NCBI GenBank assembly: GCA_028551475.1
Contig: CM052362.1
Coordinates: 5,145,354 to 5,209,353, forward strand
Direction of reading: 5' to 3'
From: Casuarina equisetifolia
Taxonomy: Eukaryota; Streptophyta; Magnoliopsida; Fagales; Casuarinaceae
DNA: 64,000 nt
Below are positions 57,421 to 64,000 of this stretch, in pieces. The notes under the pieces were generated by a model. That model searched no databases, was not told the origin of the DNA, and saw nothing but the letters and a program-made list of their open reading frames with translations. Made by a program: the position numbers and the translations under genes. Each line of letters starts with the position of its first letter. Positions within the stretch are counted from its first letter, which is position 1.

Positions 57421-59654
57421 ATATGCCAAACTTGCCAAACATTTAGGCAATAGTGCCACCAATTTGGTGCCACATGGCATCTATCTCGTCTTGGTCTTCC
57501 ATCTCCAACTACAACAAGAACAAATGTCTCATTTTTATCACACACACAACAAATATCTCATTTATATAAGAGAGAAATAGAAAACCTCAATGGGAGTCTC
57601 CATAGGCCCAAGCCAATGACTATTAAAGAGAAAAACAATTGCGTTGCGTGTGACACTCTCGTTACCACAATAGGAGTCCATGAGCTTTTTCAGAGGTGTA
57701 GTCCTCTCAACCACAAAAAAAAAAAAAAGTGTTTTGGTCCAACCTAAAAAAGCAAAGGATATATTGAGTTCACTTTTCTAGAACAAATTGAGATCGCTTC
57801 AAATGATATATTTAATCAGACACATAATGTCAAAAGCTTGTTATATTAGTATTTCTTTGGAACGTTGCTTTCCATGTTTTTATTGCTCCATCGCCAATAA
57901 TTGGCTACCACTAACAGGTGCATGTGCTTAGATATATCGCATCCTGTCCATTAACCTCACCGACGACATCCCACGTGGCAGGCAAATCTGTAATTCCCCG
58001 AAATTCCTAGGGCGTATAGGCAAGAGGACGAAATCAGTCGGTCAAAAGGTAATTGTAGTCTGGAAGGGAGGATATCCGTCCAGCGCAGCTCAGATCTAAA
58101 ACGGTATTTATGGTTTTCGGATAAAAAAGAGACCATCAATATTGGGAAAATCACTGGGCATGGCACTGTGTGGGGTCCGCAATCATGTTCCCTTCCTGCC
58201 ATTGCTGCTGCCGATGCCGGGAGGCGAACTCGGGTAGGTTCGGGCACACCTTTCTTGGGGTGGCAGACAGGAATTGATATTCATCAACTTGAACTCACTG
58301 GCACAACTAATAATTGGGGGAATGTAATAAATAAGACGGGGTGTTACGAGAGACAACTATTACATCGAAACGCCTAAGTTCATTTACAAATTCAGGAACA
58401 TCTTTTTTGGACCGTAGTAGTTATATTTTTTGATTTACGTAAGAAACGACAACTGGATAAGTAACTTAAAAGAATGTCAATAAGATAATAATTAGAGACG
58501 TTAAAAATGACAATCCGACCGCCGTAAGATCTAAATGATTTTTCTGTCACCAATTGCTATAAACTTGATGACTGTGGCCTTATGTGAGTGATGAGACCGA
58601 ACTCATTGTTCTTTTCTCATACTCATAATAAGTATATCAATAAAACAAATATTAAGTAAATGCAAGCATATTCAAGTGAAATATTAAACTGTAAGATAAA
58701 ACAGGATAAGAAACAACTACATAACTAATTATAAACCATCCAAAGAAATTTAATTAATATAATTTAGAATTTTTTCAATTAAAATTTTTAATTCAATTAA
58801 AAATCTAAAAAATCATGACCGGGAAATAGAGAATATGCAAAACCTGACTTTTCACTTTGAGTGTCACACAGGCTGACGGTTTGTTTTCCTCTCATTGGTT
58901 TCCACTCTCTTGGATGGTCACGATGGACATCTCCTCACTCATCTCCCTTGACATTAGGATAAAAATTTCAAAGACTTTGAAGGGTAAGATGAAAATCGGG
59001 CCTCTCCCTCTACCATGATATATGTTTTTCATTCTCTCCCTCTCTTCCTCTCTTTCTTCCATCATTTTCTTATTTCCAAATAAACACCTGACAAACTCCT
59101 TCAATCTCTTCATTTTTCCTCTTCTCTTCCTCTCTTCCTCTCGGCTCTCTCCCTTCCTTGAGACCTTGTTTCGTATCAAAAGAAGAAACTGCTCGGACCA
59201 CGTGCTGTCTTGATGGAATACCTAAAGCATCTCTGGATACCAAAAGCATCTCTTAATACACATATCAGAAGCATTCAAGAAACGCTCGGGTGACGTGCCA
59301 TCGTTGGGAATAACGAACGACAAGTATAATGTTTAATTCAAAATTTAGTTAATAAATTATTATCTTATTTTATATTTAAATATTATTAATAAATTAATTT
59401 TTATGTAAAATTTTAATTTTTAATATTTTCCTAACTAACTGACCACTAGTGCCAGTCGATGGAAATTAACCACTGATCAGAGGGCATTATCGGTTTCTCC
59501 ATAGCCTTGTGGTGAATAAATTGCAGTGATACATGAACTTTAAAAAAGAAAAGAAGTAAAAGGGATATAAGAAAAGATAATCAGTTAGACATTAAAAAAC
59601 ACGTAAAGACCCGAACAGATAGCATATATAAGAAAAGATAATCAGTTACCTGTG
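57421..59654. other. Unassigned sequence right of the plastid insertion
   Basis: About 2.2 kb with no recognised gene. Open frames at 57957-58247 (minus) and 58892-59179 (minus, a reverse reading of a CT-rich tract) have no identifiable domain. A 20-base stretch at 58491-58510 is identical to one in the trnG intron fragment (54491-54510), hinting at further plastid debris. The region replaces about 1.3 kb of WAK intron that is present in pseudogene C. Confidence 0.45.
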
Positions 59655-60371
59655 TCGTAGCCGAAGAGCAATCCACCTATTATGTGCATTTTTTCGTTTC
59701 AAGGACAATCTATACAAAATGCAAACGGTGAACCATACTCTGAATCCACTTTTCTTTGTTTAAGTCATCATATTCCTCAGTCATTCTCCATCTCAAGGTC
59801 ATCAACAAAATAAAAGTTATGGAACTTCTGTAAGAAATGAAGTCCCTCTCTAGAATCCACCCATTGAATAGTTCATCTTCTATATTTACAAAAGAAAATA
59901 TTTTGTCTACAATTATATATGCCCATTTATGAATTAGGATATTGCAAATTTGTCACTTGATCTAATCATTCCATTAATTTTAACAAGGATCATTTGCTTA
60001 AGCCTCACAATAAGAAGTAACAACCTTTCAAACTATGTTTGGAGGTTGTGTTTTGGGAAATGAAGTTTAATTGAGAATTGTCCATTATATGGTGTGTTAT
60101 AAAGCATATTATTTCCATTCCTAAGGGAGTAGATATCGAGCATCAAAACAAAAGTACAAAGGCAAAACTAAAAGATTAATAATTACGTTATCTTGTTTTC
60201 TGGACATCCATTGCCTTCATGCCTATCATGAAGTAAAACATGTCAGCAATAGATTACTGCAATCCTCTATTCCTTACATATAACGATCTTATGGTTACGA
60301 ATATTGGTGTTGGCTTGATTGATGATATGATTTTGCAGTCACTCACCAGTTTATGAAATATAGAATATAAG
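59655..60371 (-). repeat. WAK intron relic of unit D
   Basis: Parallels 19370-20015 in pseudogene C and 6320-6890 near gene A (shared GAACCATACT, GAATCCACTTTTCTTTG, CACAACAAGAAG-like blocks). It ends where the second copia element begins, at the position equivalent to about 20010. Confidence 0.75.
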
Positions 60372-60630
60372 TGTTAAGATATGCTTTTATTGTTTATTAG
60401 TTTATTATTGTTTTTATTCTTTTGGGCCAATCCTGGTTTGTAATTATTGGGCCATTCATTATTTGTTTGTTTATTGGGCTTCGCCCATTTGGGTTTGACC
60501 AACCTGTGTTCGGTCGATATGTAGGTTGTAATTACCTCATTTTCGGGTTAAGCAAGTAAAGGGTTTTTCTCCCAGATTCTCTGTGTCTCTATTCCAGATC
60601 CTCAAATGATGTTGTTTTCTCAATCTTAGA
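60372..60630 (+). repeat. 5' LTR of the second copia element
   Basis: Begins TGTTAAGATATG. The end is placed at CTTAGA, directly before the primer site; this is an imperfect inverse of the start. The exact end is uncertain because the partner LTR is not in the window. Confidence 0.7.
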
Positions 60631-61152
60631 TGGTATCGGAGCCAACCTGAGGTTTCCGTGCTTAATCTGGTAAGCTTTCTTCCCTTTTTTCATCTTTGTA
60701 TTACTTTTCATTTTCAGAGTAATACCTCCGGTCACTTGCTTCCCTTTTCAGTCAAGAACGGATCTATGTCCCGATCTCGTTCTTTTTGGTCAGGTTTTCA
60801 CCTCTTTCGGTCTGTTTTCACCTCTTTCTAGTCCCTATTTTCCCTTTCAATCTCTTCTGTCTTCCGCTGCTCGGTTTGGTTTTGGGAGAATAGGCTCGGT
60901 CACAGTCCTTCATACGGTGCGTTTTGTCCTAGGGTTAGGGTTGGGAAGTTCGAGTCCACTTTTCCGTTTTGTCCCTCCTTCCACTCCGCACCATTTCACT
61001 TATCTATCCGGATATTTGAATCGGGTCGGATTGTCCCGCATCCGTCAAACGTGAAACACACCGTTTCACTTAAGTCCCATACGGTGCGTTTTCATCTTAG
61101 GGTTAGGGTTTGCAAAGCTGGTGTCTTTTTACCACTTTACCCCCTTACCTTT

Positions 61153-61452
61153 ACGCACCATTTCATTTAAACTCCTGTACACACCATTTTACTCCACGGT
61201 CTGTACGTGTTGTTTTACTCTGCGATTTGTACGTGTCATTTTACTCCGCAGCCCGTACGCACCATTTTCACTCCCAGTCGCTACGCACCGTTTTTCCTTC
61301 TAGTCTGTACGCACCGTTTTACTTCACGGTCCGAATGCACCGTTTTGCTCCACGGTCCAAACGCACCGTTTCCCTAAACGGAGCGAGCGCACCGTTTCAC
61401 TAAACGGAGCGAGCGCACCATTTCACTAAACGGAGCGAACGCACCATTTTGT
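61153..61452 (+). repeat. 26-bp minisatellite, 12 copies, in the copia leader
   Basis: Twelve repeats of a unit like ACGCACCGTTTTACTCCACG start at 61153, 61179, 61205, 61231, 61257, 61283, 61309, 61335, 61361, 61387, 61413 and 61439, an exact 26-base period without indels. The last copies carry a CTAAACGGAGCGA variant. The same core appears inverted (ACGGTGCGTTTT) at about 60914 and 61080, each before TAGGGTTAGGGTT. 26 is not a multiple of three, so it is a non-coding array, although open frames run through it. Confidence 0.93.
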
Positions 61453-61641
61453 TTGGGTCTTCTCTATTCGACCGACCCACCGCCCATTTTCACATAAACG
61501 GGCCGATCCACCTCACTGGTTTCGGATCCTCCGATCGGATCCCTAACCCGAACGTGACCCGCGTCACATAGACTGGCAAAAACTTGATTTTTCTCACCGC
61601 CGCCGCCTCCATCTTCCTCATCGCCAGCTAGTTCTGACGAG

Positions 61642-62424
61642 ATGAGTTCCAAATCTGACTCCTCCAAGGGCACAGATCCGGTTGAAATTTTAGATTCACT
61701 GATTTTGGCCACCGGTGATGTATCTACCACCGTTCTGGTCCCCCAGGTACTCACTGGTTCCTCTGATTATTTTCCTTGGCAACGTAAGATGCTTATTGCT
61801 TTGGGTTCACGGGATAAGATGGATTTAGTCAATGGAAAAATGCCCAAACCTAAAAATGATCAGCTTGCTAGTCTTTGGGAGAAATGTAATTTGATTGTAC
61901 TCTCTTGGCTTTTGAATTCTGTTTCCCCTGAGATTGCAAACTCTATTTCACATTGCTCTACTACATGCGCTGCTTGGAAAATCCTAGAAACTAGATATTG
62001 TAAAATTTCTGGAACCCGTCGCTATGATTTGGAACAACAGATAACGGAGGTCAAACAACAGCCAAATGAATCAGTGGCTAAGTATTTTTCCCGCCTCACT
62101 GAACTTTGGGTAGAATTAGACAAGTGTTTACCAACAATAAAGTGTAAATGTGGTAATTGTACTTGTGATTTTCCTGCTATGTTGGCTGCGGAGAGGGAGT
62201 CTGGGCGTGTTGTTCATTTCCTTCTGGGGCTTCAGCATGTGTATGCTACCGTGAGAAGTAACATTACTTCTCGCAGTCCTGTTCCCCCACTCGATGAAGT
62301 TTTTTTTATGATTTCTGATGAAGAACATCAACAGACTATGCAAGCTGATAATCAGAAAACAGATTCGGCTACCTTTGCTTTACAGTCCCCCATGTCCTTT
62401 GGAGGGGGGTTTGGGAGTAGTTAG
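61642..62424 (+). pseudogene. Gag of the second copia element
   Basis: A 260-codon frame from ATG 61642 with the copia gag core (DYFPWQRKMLIAL, SVAKYFSRLTELWVELD). It ends at TAG 62422-62424. The zinc knuckle CEHCWHPGHTKDKC follows in the same frame after the stop (62473-62514), so the stop is a later mutation and not the natural end. Confidence 0.88.
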
Positions 62425-62640
62425 AGGGATCATCCCTTTTCTGGTTCTGGACTAGGTGGGTCCAGACCATTTTGTGAGCACTGTTGGCACCCAGGTCACA
62501 CTAAGGATAAGTGTTTTCAGCTGATTGGCTTTCCTCCCAAGAATCCTCAACCAAAGAATCCGAAGAAGAAGGGAGTAGCACACGTTTGGCCCATGCAGTC
62601 AGCGCAGACCTTCGAGATCCACAGCCTTCTCCAGTGAGTA

Positions 62641-64000
62641 GTGTGGTGACAATGCCACCTACTAGTTCTACCAGCCCAGCACTTACACCTGAGCAGTATC
62701 AGCAGGTGGTTCAGCTCCTTGGTTGTTTCGAACCCACTGAGCCTATGGCGAATTTTGCAGGTATGGTCTCAACTTTGCAAAATTCATCTTTGTTTGATTG
62801 GCTTATTGATTTAGGTGCGAGTGATCATATTACATGTGACCTCTCTCGCATGGAAAACATTCGGTCGTATGCATCCAACCTCATCTGGGTTAAACTACTC
62901 GATAATAGTAGTGTGGTCGTCACCCATATTGGGACAATCCGTCTTTCACCATCTGTCATACTTCATGATGTCCTTCATGTTCCTTCTTTTAAGTGTAAAC
63001 TTTTGTCAGTTGCCAAGTTTACTTTTGACAGCTCTTGTCTGGTACTCTTTTATCCACACTTCTGTTTCTTCCAGGACCGTTTGACTGGGACAATACTGGG
63101 GCTGGGCAGGGTTGAGCATCGCTTGTATCACCTTGTTTCTCCAACAGATGCCACAGCTGATGTTTATTCTTCTATTGTCAAAACTTTTGAGTGTAATGCC
63201 CCTAAGCGGGCCAATGTGTTTCAGCAGACTATGTTTAAGACTGATGTTTTGAGTACTAAACAGACATTATGACATTGTCGTTTTGGCCATTCTTCTTGTT
63301 ATATGTCATCAGATGTTTTTTGTCCCATTTGTCCTTTGGTGAAACAGACTCACGTTCCTTTTCCGTCTCCTACTTCTACCACCAATTCCATTTTTGAATT
63401 GGTACATGTTGACATATGGGGTCCACATCGGCACCCCAATCATGATGGCTCACGCTATTTCTTGACTATTGTTGATGATTTTTCATGTGGCACTTAGGTG
63501 TATCTTATGAGATACAAGAGTCAGGCATTGCATTTTTTGCAGTCCTTCTTTACCATGATTGAGACGCAGTTCCATTTTCACATTCGTCGTTTGCGATCAA
63601 ATAATGGTACTGAGTTTTTTAGTCATGAGTGCACATCCTTTCTTCAACTTCGAGGGGTGCATCATGAGAGTTCTTGCGTTCACACCCCATAGCAAAATGG
63701 TGTGGTTGAACGCAAACATCGACACATCCTTGATGTGGCGAGAGCATTGCGATTTTAGGCTAACATTCCAGACCGTTATTGGGGAGAATGTGTTCTGACT
63801 GCCACTCACCTTATCAATCGTCTTCCTACACCCATCCTGGATGGTAAAACTCCTTTTGATGTTTTATTTGGTAAACCTCCATGCATCTCACACCTCAGAG
63901 TCTTTGGATGTTTGTGTTATACTATAGTCATCCCACGTGGGGACAAGTTTGCCCCACATGCCAAGCCCTACGTGTTTATGGGATATCCTTCATTTCAGAA
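62641..64000 (+). pseudogene. Protease and integrase of the second copia element
   Basis: The frame of 62511-63272 carries the protease site IDLGASDH and a conserved block before integrase. After TGA 63270-63272 comes the zinc-binding part (CRFGHSS, CPICPL), then HVDIWGP, a TAG at 63495, and the second catalytic position, which reads SNNGTEF with asparagine for aspartate (codon 63600-63602). TAGs at 63690 and 63756 flank NGVVERKHRH. The frame continues into the linker (RVFGCLCY) up to the window end. Confidence 0.87.

Larger units (their letters stand above)
60372..64000 (+). mobile_element. Second Ty1/copia retrotransposon (5' part, runs off the window)
   Basis: A plus-strand element with its 5' LTR at 60372-60630, primer site TGGTATCGGAGCC at 60631-60643 (tRNA-Met type, one mismatch), a 1-kb leader, gag (61642-62424 and beyond), protease and integrase. 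Sequence stops in the integrase/RT linker at the window edge. Stops at 62422, 63270, 63495, 63690 and 63756 and a frameshift near 62620 make it defective. It sits in the unit D intron. The 3' LTR and target duplication are outside the window. Confidence 0.88.

Noticed and set aside
58892-59213. Overlapping frames rich in Arg/Glu or Ser/Leu
   Set aside because: Translations of a CT-rich tract on both strands; no domain and no splice context.
60935-61115. TAGGGTTAGGGTT stretches resembling telomere repeats
   Set aside because: Only two short units each, inside a retrotransposon leader; not an interstitial telomere array.
61110-61403. 97-codon plus-strand frame with repeated histidine/phenylalanine pattern
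   Set aside because: It is produced by the 26-bp minisatellite, whose period is not a multiple of three.
1-64000. CRISPR arrays, bacterial operons or a prokaryotic defence island
   Set aside because: The window is eukaryotic nuclear DNA; no spaced short repeats or operon structure exist. The only regular array is the 26-bp minisatellite, which has no spacers.

Overview
The window is nuclear DNA from a flowering plant, most likely a eudicot. It is AT-rich, has intron-containing wall-associated-kinase-like (WAK-like) receptor genes, tRNA-primed LTR retrotransposons, and a block of plastid DNA decaying inside the chromosome. I cannot name the species.

The backbone is a tandem, same-orientation (minus-strand) array of WAK-like receptor kinase loci, read right to left. 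Six loci are visible: an exon-1 relic split by a miniature LTR element (3222-3898); a nearly intact gene A (8047-12417) that has lost its C-terminal tail through a 1-bp deletion; pseudogene C (17130-22266); an intact 741-residue gene B (24692-29188); a scrap of exon 1 (31836-31914); and a kinase-exon relic D (about 53230-54241). Genes A and B share the three-exon layout signal peptide + GUB_WAK domain / calcium-binding EGF / transmembrane + RD kinase, and they are segmental duplicates about 16.8 kb apart. Introns, 5' flanks and spacers are repeated several times, so the window can be read by comparing paralogous empty and filled sites.

Mobile DNA then expanded the array. A Ty1/copia element (35391-51104, 256-bp LTRs differing at one site, target duplication CAAGG) sits in the repeated spacer. 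A 10-kb Ty3/gypsy element of Athila type (37997-47966, about 1.43-kb LTRs, tRNA-Asp primer site, target duplication ACCAC) is nested in its integrase. A second copia element (60372 to beyond the window end) lies in the D intron. Smaller insertions are a perfect 383-bp TRIM, a second TRIM inside plastid atpA, a degenerate TRIM-like pair, a 626-bp solo LTR with its empty site preserved in the paralogue, a 5'-truncated LINE stub and an old copia relic.

An insertion of plastid origin (about 54242-57420) carries trnG-UCC intron and 3' exon, trnR-UCU, atpA and the start of atpF in plastid order, all broken. It interrupts relic D.

Only gene B, and probably gene A, could still encode a working protein. 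I see no clearly new multi-gene system. The most informative signals are the dated insertion history, the C-to-T bias of the stop codons in the elements, the exact 26-bp, 12-copy minisatellite in the leader of the second copia element, and the regulatory and tail differences between the two surviving receptor genes.
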